Shown here one piece after another: positions 50,835 through 59,471 of a DNA stretch of 64,000 bases. The stretch's first letter is position 1; each line of letters starts with the position of its first letter. This DNA is from an uncultured Dehalococcoidia bacterium (GTDB lineage: Bacteria > Chloroflexota > Dehalococcoidia > Lucifugimonadales > JAAXIE01). The notes under the pieces are model-generated. The model saw only the letters and a program-made list of their open reading frames with translations. It did no database searches and was not told where the DNA came from. The stretch spans positions 2,219,472 through 2,283,471 of the forward strand of contig OX638353.1 in assembly GCA_951813255.1 (NCBI GenBank), read 5' to 3'. The position numbers and the translations under genes are program-made.

Positions 50835-51723
50835 AACGCCGAGGGCACCGCTGGATCTGCGCTCACTGGCGGCCGACCATATCGCCCTGACCAAACCCCC
50901 CATCGTTCTGTTGCTTCTGGTGACAGCCTTGGGCGGACTGTTTATGGCCGCTGGAGGGGCGCCTCCCCTAGGCGTTACTCTTTGGGTACTGTGTTGCGGT
51001 GCCATGGCTGCAGGTGGGGCCAATTCCATCAATCACGCCCTGGACCGGGACGTAGACGGGTTGATGCGCCGCACCAGCCGTCGACCAGTGGCCACCAACC
51101 GTGTCAGCCCGAGGGCAGCCATGATGCAGGGCTTTCTGCTCAATGCCGTTGCCTTCGGCCTGCTAACCTACTACGTGAACCCACTGACGGCCGCGCTCAC
51201 CCTCAGCGCAACCCTCTTCTACGTGCTGGTGTATACCAAGTGGCTCAAGCGCACCAGCACCCAGAACATCGTAATAGGCGGAGCAGCCGGTGCCGTGCCT
51301 CCCTTGGCGGGTTGGGCAGCGATAACCGGAGGACTCGACCTGCCAGCGATTTACCTGTTCGCTATCATCTTCTTCTGGACGCCTCCACACTTCTGGGCGC
51401 TGTCGCTGCTTCTGAAAGACGACTACGCGCGCGCAGGCATCCCCATGCTCCCCGTGGTGAAGGGCGTGCCGGAAACCGTTCGCAGCATCCTGCTTTACTC
51501 AGCCTTGCTGGTGGCCCTCACGGTGATGTTCTTCGTGTTGCCCGAAGTGGGGCTGGTGTATCTGATATTCGCCGCGCCCTTGGGGGTGGCCCTGCTGTGG
51601 TTCTCCTGGCGCTTGTGGCGAAGCTCTGGGGAGAGGGGTGCCAAGCCTCTCTACCTCTACTCCCTGCTCTACCTTGCCCTTCTGTTCGTTGGGGTCATGA
51701 TAGACGCCTCGGTTGGCTTCTAA
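50824..51723 (+). CDS. ctaB: Protohaem IX farnesyltransferase CtaB
   Basis: A 299-residue UbiA-family membrane enzyme that makes haem O. ADHIALTKPPIVLLLLVTALGG starts the first helix, GGANSINHALDRDVDGLMRRTSRRPV holds the first aspartate-rich motif and FFWTPPHFWALSLLLKDDYARAGIPMLP the second (both cut at their borders here). Nine helices are expected. GTG 50824 lies inside ctaA, which couples the two. A strong promoter follows directly after its stop. Confidence 0.93.
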   Translation: MQTETPRAPLDLRSLAADHIALTKPPIVLLLLVTALGGLFMAAGGAPPLGVTLWVLCCGAMAAGGANSINHALDRDVDGLMRRTSRRPVATNRVSPRAAMMQGFLLNAVAFGLLTYYVNPLTAALTLSATLFYVLVYTKWLKRTSTQNIVIGGAAGAVPPLAGWAAITGGLDLPAIYLFAIIFFWTPPHFWALSLLLKDDYARAGIPMLPVVKGVPETVRSILLYSALLVALTVMFFVLPEVGLVYLIFAAPLGVALLWFSWRLWRSSGERGAKPLYLYSLLYLALLFVGVMIDASVGF

Positions 51724-51728
51724 TGTCG

Positions 51729-51757
51729 TTGACACCCCAAAGACGCTGTGCTAAAGT
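51729..51757 (+). promoter_or_regulatory. Promoter of the coxBACD operon
   Basis: TTGACA (51729-51734), a 17-base spacer and TAAAGT (51752-51757), followed by a leader of about 105 bases to coxB. The -10 context is the same as that of hyuA. Confidence 0.7.
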
Positions 51758-51869
51758 CCCTTGCGTTGTGAAAAAAAGCACATACTTTTGTGCATGGAAC
51801 GGAGCTTCTACGCCCCAAGAAGGCGGGCGAACACGGGAGATCCCTCTTGGTGACTAGGCAAGGTAGCTG

Positions 51870-53039
51870 ATGACCCGCCTCTTCTCGTACCGCACAAAAG
51901 GATCGATGCGCGTATTTGCGCCCTTCTTCGGTCTTTTATCCCTGCTGTTAGTAGCTGCCTGCACCCCCAGCCATCCCATGTCCACCTTCGACGCCGCTGG
52001 GCCTGTCGCCGCTGACCAGCGCTTCCTGTTCCTCTTCATCTTCTGGGTGGCGATCGCTGTCTTCGTAGTCGTCGAAGGCGCCCTTATATACACCGTCATA
52101 CGCTACCGGCGCCGGCGAGGGCAGGGCATGCCCGAGCAGGTGCATGGCCACCGCCCTCTCGAAATCGGGTGGACTATCGCCCCCGCACTCGTCTTGGTCG
52201 TCATCGCCGTCCCCACCATCATGGTGCTCCTCGACACCCAAACGACGCCGGAGGAGTGCGAAAACGGCGATACCGAGAAATGCATCAATGTTGAAGTGAT
52301 CGGTCACCAGTGGTGGTGGGAGTTCCGCTACCCCGACAACGGTGGGGTGATCACTGCCAATGAGCTTCACATGCCCGCGGGCAAGAAGGTCAACTTCCTG
52401 CTGGACAGTTCCGACGTGCTCCACAGCTTCTGGGTCCCCAAGCTGGGAGGCAAGACCGACGTGTTCCCAGGAGGTGGAAACCAGATGTGGCTGGAGGCAT
52501 CACAAGCCGGCACTTTCCAAGGGCAGTGCGCCGAGCTCTGTGGCATCTCCCACGCCAACATGCGGTTCATGGTAATGGTGCACCCCACTCCGGAGATACC
52601 CTGCGTGGCTGGTCGGCACCAACCTCCCTTGGTCGAGGCGAGCACTCCCGCTCTGCAGAACGGCTGCCCCACCAACACCTTCGACGAGTGGGTTGAAGAG
52701 CAGCTTGCCCCTTCATTGCCTGTCGAGTCGGAAGGGGCAAAGCGGGGTGAGGCGCTGTTCCTATCCAAGGGTTGCGTGGCATGTCACACTATCCGGGGCA
52801 ACCCGGTGGCAGCGGGCAAGATCGGTCCTGACCTAACTCACTTCGCCTCCCGCAGCACCCTCGCTGCGGGCATGCTGGAGAACAACCCCCAGACCCTTGA
52901 GCGCTGGCTTGCGGACCCCGACGAGGTCAAGCCGGGCAACCTCATGACCCGCGACGCGCCGGTATACAACGGGGAGCTCGAGCCGCTGGACCTAGCAGAC
53001 ATTGTGGAGCTTTCTGCGTATCTGGGGAGCTTGCAATGA
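51870..53039 (+). CDS. coxB: Cytochrome c oxidase subunit II with fused c-type haem domain
   Basis: A 389-residue lipoprotein. The signal sequence ends in a lipobox (LLVAAC), two membrane helices follow (about 45-70 and 100-120), and then the cupredoxin domain with HQWWWEFRYPDNGG and the CuA ligands in SFWVPKLGGKTDVFPG and CAELCGISHANMRFMV. The C-terminal 90 residues form a cytochrome c domain, GCVACHTIRG with a distal methionine in GNLMTRD. The fusion defines a caa3-type oxidase that takes electrons directly from a carrier outside the membrane. ATG 51870 or 51906 may be used. Confidence 0.93.
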   Translation: MTRLFSYRTKGSMRVFAPFFGLLSLLLVAACTPSHPMSTFDAAGPVAADQRFLFLFIFWVAIAVFVVVEGALIYTVIRYRRRRGQGMPEQVHGHRPLEIGWTIAPALVLVVIAVPTIMVLLDTQTTPEECENGDTEKCINVEVIGHQWWWEFRYPDNGGVITANELHMPAGKKVNFLLDSSDVLHSFWVPKLGGKTDVFPGGGNQMWLEASQAGTFQGQCAELCGISHANMRFMVMVHPTPEIPCVAGRHQPPLVEASTPALQNGCPTNTFDEWVEEQLAPSLPVESEGAKRGEALFLSKGCVACHTIRGNPVAAGKIGPDLTHFASRSTLAAGMLENNPQTLERWLADPDEVKPGNLMTRDAPVYNGELEPLDLADIVELSAYLGSLQ

Positions 53040-53130
53040 CCCATCGCAGAGTATACGCTGCCTTGAACATTCCCCGGCTATGCTCTAGCTTTCCAACAGA
53101 CTTGAAACTCACTTATTTTAGGGGCAACCA

Positions 53131-55119
53131 ATGGCCACAATAACCGAGACGATTAGCGGGGCCTTGGTAAGCGGCATACCCCGGCCTAGGACCTACCATG
53201 GGGTATTGGGTTGGGTTGCCACCATCGACCACAAGCGCATAGGCATACTCTACGGAGTCACCGCCTTCTTCTGGATGCTGGTCGCAGGCGCTGAAGCTCT
53301 CACCATGCGTGTCCAGCTCGCCCAGCCAGAGCTGAGCCTGGTTGACCCCGAGCTCTATAACCAGTTCTTCACGATGCACGGCACCATCATGATCTTCTTG
53401 GTGATCATGCCCTTGGGGGCCGCCTTCTTCAACTACATGATCCCGCTTATGATCGGGGCAAGGGACGTCGCCTTCCCTCGACTCAACGCCTTCAGCTACT
53501 GGATGTTCCTAGCGGGGGGAATCTTCCTCAACACCAGTTACTTCTTGGGCGGAGCACCCAATGCCGGCTGGTTCGGCTACGCCAATCTGACGGAGACGGC
53601 CTACAACGCAGGCCACGGCATCGACTTCTGGGTGACGGGCCTCTTGCTGCTGGGAGTCTCCTCGCTAGCTGCTGCCTTCAACTTCCTGGTGACCATCATC
53701 AATATGCGGGCTCCAGGCATGACGCTCATGCGCATGCCCCTCTTCGTGTGGATGACCTTGGTAACATCCTTCCTTCTCGTCCTAGCCTTCCCAGTGATTA
53801 CGGTAGCCCTCATCGAGTTGCTGTTCGACCGGGCCTTCGGTATGAACTTCTTCGTACCAGAGTCAGGCGGGAGCCCGATCTTGTGGCAGCACCTGTTCTG
53901 GCTGTTCGGACACCCAGAGGTGTACATCCTGATACTCCCAGCTATGGGAATCGTGTCGGAGATTCTACCCACGTTTGCCCGCAAGCCCCTGTTCGGCTAT
54001 TCCTTCGTGGTCTTCTCGGGTATCATCATCGGCTTCATGGGATGGGGCGTGTGGAGCCACCACATGTTCACCGTCGGTCTGGGAGCAGCAGCCAATACCG
54101 TCTTCGCCCTCACCACGATGGCCATTGCGGTGCCCACCGGAGTGAAGATTTTCAACTGGATCGCAACTCTGTGGGGCGGTTCTATCAGGTTGGCTACGCC
54201 CCTCTGGTTCTCCGTGGGCTTCATCTTCATGTTCATAATCGGCGGACTCAGCGGCATTAGCCACGCCTCGGCCAGTGCCGACCCGCAGCAGCAGGATACC
54301 TACTACATCGTGGCCCACCTGCACTATGTACTGTTCGGGGGTAGCCTGTTCGCCATCTTCGCGGGCATCTTCTACTGGTTCCCCAAGATGACTGGCAGGA
54401 TGATGAACGAGGGCTTGGGCAAGCTCCAGTGTGCCCTGATGTTCATTGGAATGAACCTCACCTTCGGGCCCATGCATAACCTCGGCTTGGACGGCATGCC
54501 ACGACGCATCTACACCTACGCCCGGGACCAAGGCTGGGACGACCTCAACCTAGTGGCGACCATAGGCTCCTTCATCATAGGTTTGGGCATCCTGGTATTC
54601 ATCTACAACTACATAAGCAGCTTGAAGCGAGGACCCAAGGCCCCCGCCGATCCATGGGATGGCCGGACTCTGGAGTGGTCCATTCCTTCTCCGCCACCCA
54701 TCTACAACTTTGCCGAGATACCGACGGTCCAAGGCATAGACCCCTACTGGGAGACCAAGGCCGACCTGATGGCCGAAGGCAAGGACCGGAGCACGGCCAT
54801 ACGGGAAGCCACCGCGGCCACCCCCGAGCAGAGGGACGACTACGACGGAATGAGGGAAGCCCGACGACGCGGCATACACATGCCCGACCTCTCCTACTGG
54901 CCCATCATCCCTCCCATAGGCATGCTCATTGGGGCTTATGGAATGCTGTATGCCTTCTGGCCGGTAGCGGTGCTGGGGTTGGTCATCACCATATGGGGTA
55001 TTTACTCGTGGGCCTTCGAGCCGGTGAACGACCCTAACGGCCATGGTGACTCCCACGGACATGAAGAACACGACGCCCACGGGCACCATGGCGAGCCCGC
55101 CCAGGAGCCGGCGGATTGA
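53131..55119 (+). CDS. coxA: Cytochrome c oxidase subunit I
   Basis: A 662-residue catalytic subunit with twelve helices. The low-spin haem ligand is in FFTMHGTIMIFLV, FGHPEVYILILP holds the CuB histidine, cross-linked tyrosine and the glutamate of A-family oxidases, WSHHMFTVG the two other CuB histidines, and VAHLHYVLFGG the two haem histidines. The C-terminus carries another helix pair and a histidine-rich tail (about 638-657, GHGDSHGHEEHDAHGHHG). Oxygen is reduced to water with proton pumping. The stop overlaps the TTG of coxC by four bases. Confidence 0.96.
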   Translation: MATITETISGALVSGIPRPRTYHGVLGWVATIDHKRIGILYGVTAFFWMLVAGAEALTMRVQLAQPELSLVDPELYNQFFTMHGTIMIFLVIMPLGAAFFNYMIPLMIGARDVAFPRLNAFSYWMFLAGGIFLNTSYFLGGAPNAGWFGYANLTETAYNAGHGIDFWVTGLLLLGVSSLAAAFNFLVTIINMRAPGMTLMRMPLFVWMTLVTSFLLVLAFPVITVALIELLFDRAFGMNFFVPESGGSPILWQHLFWLFGHPEVYILILPAMGIVSEILPTFARKPLFGYSFVVFSGIIIGFMGWGVWSHHMFTVGLGAAANTVFALTTMAIAVPTGVKIFNWIATLWGGSIRLATPLWFSVGFIFMFIIGGLSGISHASASADPQQQDTYYIVAHLHYVLFGGSLFAIFAGIFYWFPKMTGRMMNEGLGKLQCALMFIGMNLTFGPMHNLGLDGMPRRIYTYARDQGWDDLNLVATIGSFIIGLGILVFIYNYISSLKRGPKAPADPWDGRTLEWSIPSPPPIYNFAEIPTVQGIDPYWETKADLMAEGKDRSTAIREATAATPEQRDDYDGMREARRRGIHMPDLSYWPIIPPIGMLIGAYGMLYAFWPVAVLGLVITIWGIYSWAFEPVNDPNGHGDSHGHEEHDAHGHHGEPAQEPAD

Positions 55120-55775
55120 GCGAGATAGTCCACCACGTCGAACACGGCGAAGAGACGTCAACAGGTCTTAGCCATCGCAAGCTTGCTATCTGGGCCTTCC
55201 TCGGCTCGGAGTGCATGTTCTTCGGCTCCCTCATCGCCACCTATCTCGTGGTCCGTGGTCGAAGCGCTGTCGGCCCGTGCGCTGGCGACTGCGTGCTGCC
55301 AGCGGTGCCAGGTGGAGAGTTGGTCGAGTGGGAAGCCATCTTCAGCATTCCCATCACCTCGGTCAGCACATTCGTATTGCTGATGAGCAGTATGTCTATG
55401 GTGCTGGCCTACTCAGCAATCAGCCGCAACGACATTAAGGGCTTCCGCGTATGGCTGATGTGTACTGCGATTCTCGGAGCCACTTTCCTCGGCTTTCAGG
55501 TGTTCGAGTTCCGCACCTTTGCCGTCGAAGGTCTGAATCCCACCACTAATATCTTTGGATCAGCTTTCTTTACACTCACGGGGTTCCACGGAGCCCACGT
55601 GACTGTCGGCGTGTTGTGGCTCCTTTCCCTGTTTGGTTACTCCATGTGGGGCAAGGGGTTGACCGCAGAGCATAGCCTGCAGGTCGACATGGCAGCCCTC
55701 TACTGGCACTTCGTGGATGTGGTCTGGATCGTCATATTCACCGTGGTCTATTTGCTCGGGGTTGCGCTGGGTTAG
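55116..55775 (+). CDS. coxC: Cytochrome c oxidase subunit III
   Basis: A 219-residue protein with five helices, translated from a TTG inside the coxA stop. KLAIWAFLGSECMFFGSLIATYL is the family start, and GSAFFTLTGFHGAHVTVGVLWL and MAALYWHFVDVVWIVIFTVVYL complete the pattern. It stabilises subunit I. A 60-residue outer loop contains two cysteines (GPCAGDCVLP), which is unusual. Confidence 0.93.
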   Translation: MSEIVHHVEHGEETSTGLSHRKLAIWAFLGSECMFFGSLIATYLVVRGRSAVGPCAGDCVLPAVPGGELVEWEAIFSIPITSVSTFVLLMSSMSMVLAYSAISRNDIKGFRVWLMCTAILGATFLGFQVFEFRTFAVEGLNPTTNIFGSAFFTLTGFHGAHVTVGVLWLLSLFGYSMWGKGLTAEHSLQVDMAALYWHFVDVVWIVIFTVVYLLGVALG

Positions 55776-55802
55776 CGGAACTACCGCACGGAACAAAGGG
55801 AA

Positions 55803-56252
55803 ATGAGCGAATCAGAACATACTCAGGAGCGTGGACACCCAACTCCCCTCACCTATGTGAAGGTTGCCCTGACGCTGTCGTTCATCACGCTAGTTGAAGT
55901 AGGACTCTTCTACATCGATATGGTGCCCGCGCTGTTTGTGGCCTGCTTCTTCATCCTCTCGGCCACCAAATTCGTGATGGTCGCTTTGTTCTACATGCAC
56001 CTGCGCTACGAAGCCCGCCTTTTCTCCACTCTTTTCTTCGGCGGCGTCGCATTGGCCATCGTAGTAGTCGTGGCGGTGCTATCTATATTCGGCGTTCTGC
56101 TGGTTAATCCGAGTCGTGAATCTCAAGAAGAGATCAAGGCTGGCACCGAACACTCTGGTGGCGTCATCGAGCAACCCGGCGCAATGGTGAGCCTCAACGG
56201 TGGGAGCATCAATGACCTCTCACTGGTGCTGCCGCCGACGCATATTGTTTAG
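55803..56252 (+). CDS. coxD: Cytochrome c oxidase subunit IV (CoxD-like)
   Basis: A 149-residue protein with three helices (VALTLSFITLVEVGLFYI, ALFVACFFILSATKFVMVALFYMHLRYE cut at its border, and FFGGVALAIVVVVAVLSIFG). FVMVALFYMHLRYE is the subunit IV signature. A 40-residue soluble tail follows. It lies 27 bases after coxC. Confidence 0.85.
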   Translation: MSESEHTQERGHPTPLTYVKVALTLSFITLVEVGLFYIDMVPALFVACFFILSATKFVMVALFYMHLRYEARLFSTLFFGGVALAIVVVVAVLSIFGVLLVNPSRESQEEIKAGTEHSGGVIEQPGAMVSLNGGSINDLSLVLPPTHIV

Positions 56253-56292
56253 CAACACCTCGGACTCGCATCCCATAGTGGAAGCGTGAACC

Positions 56293-57153
56293 TTGCCACC
56301 TGATTTCTCCTGGCTTGACTGGGCCGGTCATCCGTCCACCCTCATAGGCGTGCTCGTCCTTGAGTCCGCTTACATATACGCGGCTGGCAACCTTCGCGAC
56401 CGCTTGGGAGGAGAGAAGGCGGTCTCCATCAAGCAGGCGGTGTGTTTCACTTCCGGGATGTTCGTCATCTACTTTGCCCTCAACTCGCCCCTCCACGAAC
56501 TCAGTGACCGGTACCTGTTCAGCGCCCACATGGTGCAGCACATGCTGCTGCTGTGGGTCATGCCCCCCCTAGTGCTCTGGGGCTTGCCAGAATGGCTGAT
56601 TCGGCCCGCGATCTCCTCTCCTCTCAGGCTGCGGTTCGCCAGGGTACTGGTGCACCCGCTGGTCTGCCTAGCAGTATTCAACGGCATCATAGTGGTCTGG
56701 CACCTGCCCTCTGTCTACAACTCGGCACTGGCCTATCACAACCTGCACATATTCCAGCACCTCTGCTTTATGTTCGCCGGGCTCCTCATGTGGTGGCCGG
56801 TCCTCAGTCGCTTGCCCGAGCTTCCCCGCTTGCCCTACGGTGGGCAGATGCTGTACCTCTTCCTGATATCCCTGCTGCCGGCCATCGTCGGCGGCATTAT
56901 CAGCTTTGCCGACAGCGTGGTCTACGACTGGTACGCCGAAGCGCCACGGTTGTGGAGCATCTCACCAGCAGCGGATCAGCAGATAGGCGGCTTGATAATG
57001 AAGACCGCAGGCCTTATTGTGTTCGTTGCAGCCTTGGCCGCAGTGTTCTTCGCTTGGGCTGCACGAGAAGAAGAACGCCAGAGAGAAAGAGAGAAAGCGC
57101 GGACGCCCGCTATCGCCGACGCCAGCGCTTGGGATACGGAGGACTGGGAATGA
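56293..57153 (+). CDS. ctaG: Cytochrome oxidase assembly protein CtaG (caa3 type)
   Basis: A 286-residue membrane protein with about seven helices and TTG as start. FALNSPLHELSDRYLFSAHMVQHMLLLWVMPPL contains the histidines of the caa3_CtaG family (cut at its borders here), VVWHLPSVYNSALAYHNLHIFQHLCFMFAGLLMWWPV continues the pattern in two helices, and LPAIVGGIISFADSVVYDWY follows. It is thought to bring copper to the oxidase. The last 25 residues are charged. Its stop overlaps the next ATG by four bases. Confidence 0.88.
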   Translation: MPPDFSWLDWAGHPSTLIGVLVLESAYIYAAGNLRDRLGGEKAVSIKQAVCFTSGMFVIYFALNSPLHELSDRYLFSAHMVQHMLLLWVMPPLVLWGLPEWLIRPAISSPLRLRFARVLVHPLVCLAVFNGIIVVWHLPSVYNSALAYHNLHIFQHLCFMFAGLLMWWPVLSRLPELPRLPYGGQMLYLFLISLLPAIVGGIISFADSVVYDWYAEAPRLWSISPAADQQIGGLIMKTAGLIVFVAALAAVFFAWAAREEERQREREKARTPAIADASAWDTEDWE

Positions 57154-57386
57154 AGGTGCCAATGAGCCTCTGGCTGCCAGCCCTAGCGGCGCTGTTCATC
57201 GCCACCCTAGGGGGCGGGCTGGGGGTCATCTTCATGGTCCTCTTGTCAGTTGGCCACGACACTATACCCAAGTCTTGGGGACGTACGGGCGAAGAATTAT
57301 TCGTCATAATCCTCGGGGTGGTGTTGGTTGTCGGTGTCCCCGTCGCAGGTGCGCTGGTCCACAGCTGGCTGAGCAAGAGGCCCTAA
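57150..57386 (+). CDS. Small two-helix membrane protein of the oxidase cluster
   Basis: A 78-residue protein. GGAGG stands before ATG 57150, which overlaps the ctaG stop. Two helices (LWLPALAALFIATLGGGLGVIF and ELFVIILGVVLVVGVPVAGALV, slightly cut) are joined by a short polar loop. No family is recognised. Translational coupling suggests a role in oxidase assembly or as a small subunit. Confidence 0.75.
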   Translation: MKVPMSLWLPALAALFIATLGGGLGVIFMVLLSVGHDTIPKSWGRTGEELFVIILGVVLVVGVPVAGALVHSWLSKRP

Positions 57387-57444
57387 CACGACCATCCGCC
57401 GTTACCTACTAAGCCTGAACAGTTAGCACTACCCATTGAAACTC

Positions 57445-57477
57445 AAATGCGCGCATCACATTGGATGCGCGCATTTT
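57445..57477. terminator. Bidirectional terminator between the oxidase cluster and rplT
   Basis: AAATGCGCGCAT (57445-57456) and ATGCGCGCATTT (57465-57476) form a 12-bp stem over an eight-base loop, with A-run on one side and T-run on the other, suitable for both converging transcripts. Confidence 0.8.
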
Positions 57478-57564
57478 GCACTGCCCCCCATACATGGGAC
57501 CCCGACTTCACAGGGATGCCGGACTGCCCATCGGAGCTCTTGGCGTAGGTACGGAGGTCGGGCC

Positions 57565-57924
57565 TTACCCGCCCAAGTGTTGCCGGGCGACAGAGACCAG
57601 TTCGGCGAAGGCCTCGGGCTCTTTCACTGCCAAGTCGGCAAGAACCTTGCGGTCCAAGTCAACCTCGGCCAATTTGAGTCCGTGCATTAGCTGACTGTAA
57701 GTCATCCCGTTCTGGCGGGAAGCAGCCCCGATACGTATGATCCACAAGCTGCGGAAATCCCGCTTGCGCTTGCGCCGGTCACGGTACGCGTGACTCCAAG
57801 CGTGTATGAGGGCCTCTTTGGCCCACTTGTACTGACGGTGTGATGAGTGCTGGTAGCCTTTGGCGGCGTCCAACACCTTCTTGTGGCGGCGATGCTTGGT
57901 TACTCCACTACGGGCCCTGGTCAC
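57565..57924 (-). CDS. rplT: 50S ribosomal protein L20
   Basis: A 119-residue protein with the L20 pattern TRARSGVTKHRRHKKVLDAAKGY, FRSLWIIRIGAASRQNGMTYS and LAVKEPEAFAELV. It follows rpmI by 22 bases, as in the usual infC-rpmI-rplT order. Confidence 0.96.
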   Translation of the reverse strand: MTRARSGVTKHRRHKKVLDAAKGYQHSSHRQYKWAKEALIHAWSHAYRDRRKRKRDFRSLWIIRIGAASRQNGMTYSQLMHGLKLAEVDLDRKVLADLAVKEPEAFAELVSVARQHLGG

Positions 57925-57946
57925 AGGTCAACTCCATACGCCTACT

Positions 57947-58150
57947 CTAGAAGGCTGAAGGTATGAGGCGGCTGATGCGAGGAACGTCGGACGGGTGGAG
58001 GGCGTACTTCTTAGCCCCGAACTGCCTGCGAACTTTCTTGGGCTTCTTCAGACGGTTGTGACTGCTCATCCTCTTCCGCCGCATTATCTTCCCCGAGCCC
58101 GTCACGTGGAACCGCTTCTGAGCCCCCTTGTGCGTCTTCAATTTCGGCAT
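57947..58150 (-). CDS. rpmI: 50S ribosomal protein L35
   Basis: A 67-residue basic protein, KLKTHKGAQKRFHVTGSGKI at the start and SHNRLKKPKKVRRQFG later, which is L35 of full length. The first 46 codons overlap the end of infC in another frame. Confidence 0.95.
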   Translation of the reverse strand: MPKLKTHKGAQKRFHVTGSGKIMRRKRMSSHNRLKKPKKVRRQFGAKKYALHPSDVPRISRLIPSAF

Positions 58151-58706
58151 CTTGGTCTTCTATTCTTTCCCTTGTCTTACGTTCGGCCCTGCGTGGCAGA
58201 GGGGCCAGGGTAATCGTGAGGTGTCGTTGCTCGAAGCTGGGAGCCTGCTCCATCTTGGCCTCTTCTTGCAGGTCGTCCACGATCTGTTTGAGGCGCTGCA
58301 TCCCGATCTGCTGGTGAGTCACCTCGCGGCCCCGGAAGAAGACTGAGACTTTCACCTTGGAACCGTCGTCCAAGAGTTCTCTTATCTTCCGAACCTTGGA
58401 GGTCAGGTCGTGCTCCCCAATGTTAGGCCGGAAGCGGACCTCCCGCAGTGACGTGTTCTTTTGGGCCTTCTTGGAGTCCCGTTCCTTCTTCGCCGAGAGG
58501 TATCGCAGCCTTCCGTAGTCGAGGATGCGGCAAACAGGCGGCGTATTAGTCGGGGCAACTTCCACGAGGTCGAGATTCCGCTCACGCGCCATGGTAAGCG
58601 CCTGCGACGTGGGCATCACGCCCAGTTGATCCCCATCGGCTCCAATAACCATCACCTGCGGGACCGTTATCCTCTCATTGACCCGGTATTGTCGTGCTAT
58701 GCTCAC
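58011..58706 (-). CDS. infC: Translation initiation factor IF-3 with a long acidic tail
   Basis: A 231-residue protein beginning at GTG 58706. YRVNERITVPQVMVIGADG, LDLVEVAPTNTPPVCRILDYG, LREVRFRPNIGEHDL and VTHQQIGMQRL cover both IF3 domains by residue about 165. The normal end near LTITLAPLPR is followed by about 60 acidic residues (EDQDAEIEDAQGGSEAVP, EDNAAEEDEQSQPSEEAQE). These codons run 140 bases into rpmI in a different frame. The frame upstream of the GTG lies in the promoter region, which supports the chosen start. Confidence 0.92.
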   Translation of the reverse strand: MSIARQYRVNERITVPQVMVIGADGDQLGVMPTSQALTMARERNLDLVEVAPTNTPPVCRILDYGRLRYLSAKKERDSKKAQKNTSLREVRFRPNIGEHDLTSKVRKIRELLDDGSKVKVSVFFRGREVTHQQIGMQRLKQIVDDLQEEAKMEQAPSFEQRHLTITLAPLPRRAERKTRERIEDQDAEIEDAQGGSEAVPRDGLGEDNAAEEDEQSQPSEEAQESSQAVRG

Positions 58707-58737
58707 CCTCCATAGGTAAACGAGTACTTGGGCTGCT

Positions 58738-58766
58738 TGTATATCATACACCAAATGGCAAGTCAA
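58738..58766 (-). promoter_or_regulatory. Promoter of infC-rpmI-rplT
   Basis: On the minus strand TTGACT (58766-58761), a 17-base spacer and TATACA (58743-58738), about 32 bases before the infC GTG, leaving a short leader. Confidence 0.6.
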
Positions 58767-58917
58767 TCCAGTAGTGGCACGGCGCCACCTGGGCGAACCG
58801 GCACGGCTGCCACGACCCATCTCCAATGTCTTCGCAACCGCGCCATTGAGACAAAGCCTGCCCCGCACGCGGTACGGGGCCCCAATCCACGCCCCTCCTG
58901 CCCATGACAAACATCTG

Positions 58918-58947
58918 TTGACACACCGTGCTCGTCATCCGTACCCT
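58918..58947 (+). promoter_or_regulatory. Possible promoter upstream of array E
   Basis: TTGACA (58918-58923), an 18-base spacer and TACCCT (58942-58947). Transcription would cross array E. A hairpin GCCCCG-N9-CGGGGC (58860-58880) stands just before it. Confidence 0.4.
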
Positions 58948-59088
58948 TGAAACACGGGCTGGGGACTCACCCCTTTAGACAAACGAACAGGTGGTCGCCC
59001 CAGCCCTTCTCTTATGCCGAAACCTCGAGGCGATAACCTAACTATGGCCACTAAACAACATCTCGACAGCCCCTCCAACCGCATACAA

Positions 59089-59387
59089 TCGAAACAACAA
59101 CTCCTATCTGCCTCAAAGCTGCAGTCGGAACAATCGGAACAAAATCAGCTACAAGAACATGTTTCGCAGCTACGACCGTGTTCCGATTTTACACATTCCT
59201 CAGATACGATTCCAGCAATGACCGTCCGACAACTTCCCATGAAGGCGCTGGAACCAGATAACACCAGTTACGTTCCCAACACCTCGGACACCGATACGAG
59301 TCGCCTCCATCTCTTGCCCATTTCTCTGGCCAGATCGGAACAACAACTCCAACCTGGCCCAAAGCTGCCGTCGAAACGATCGGAACA
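59089..59387. repeat. Word array E (CGGAACA / TGTTCCG), upstream of the mutase operon
   Basis: Exact words start at 59126, 59135, 59179 (complement), 59336 and 59381; near copies with A in the third place (CGAAACA, TGTTTCG) are at about 59090 and 59160. The first two form a direct pair with 9-base period. Separators are CTATCTG (59104), CAGCTACA (59147), CAGCTACGA (59167), CAGATACGA (59201) and CTGGCCAGAT (59327). This is the least dense array; 59210-59325 is almost free of words. The 765-base gap 58707-59471 holds no gene. Confidence 0.75.
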
Positions 59388-59417
59388 CGGACGGGCGTCC
59401 GCCCTCCCGTACCCTCA

Positions 59418-59446
59418 TTGAGGCCGTAGCTGGCCTGCACTACAAT
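59418..59446 (+). promoter_or_regulatory. Proximal promoter of the methylmalonyl-CoA mutase operon
   Basis: TTGAGG (59418-59423), a 17-base spacer and TACAAT (59441-59446), 26 bases before ATG 59472. The spacer contains GTAGCTGG, a separator-like element, so a protein binding there would cover the promoter. Confidence 0.55.
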
Positions 59447-59471
59447 GAGGCCAGCATCTCAGGAGACAGCC

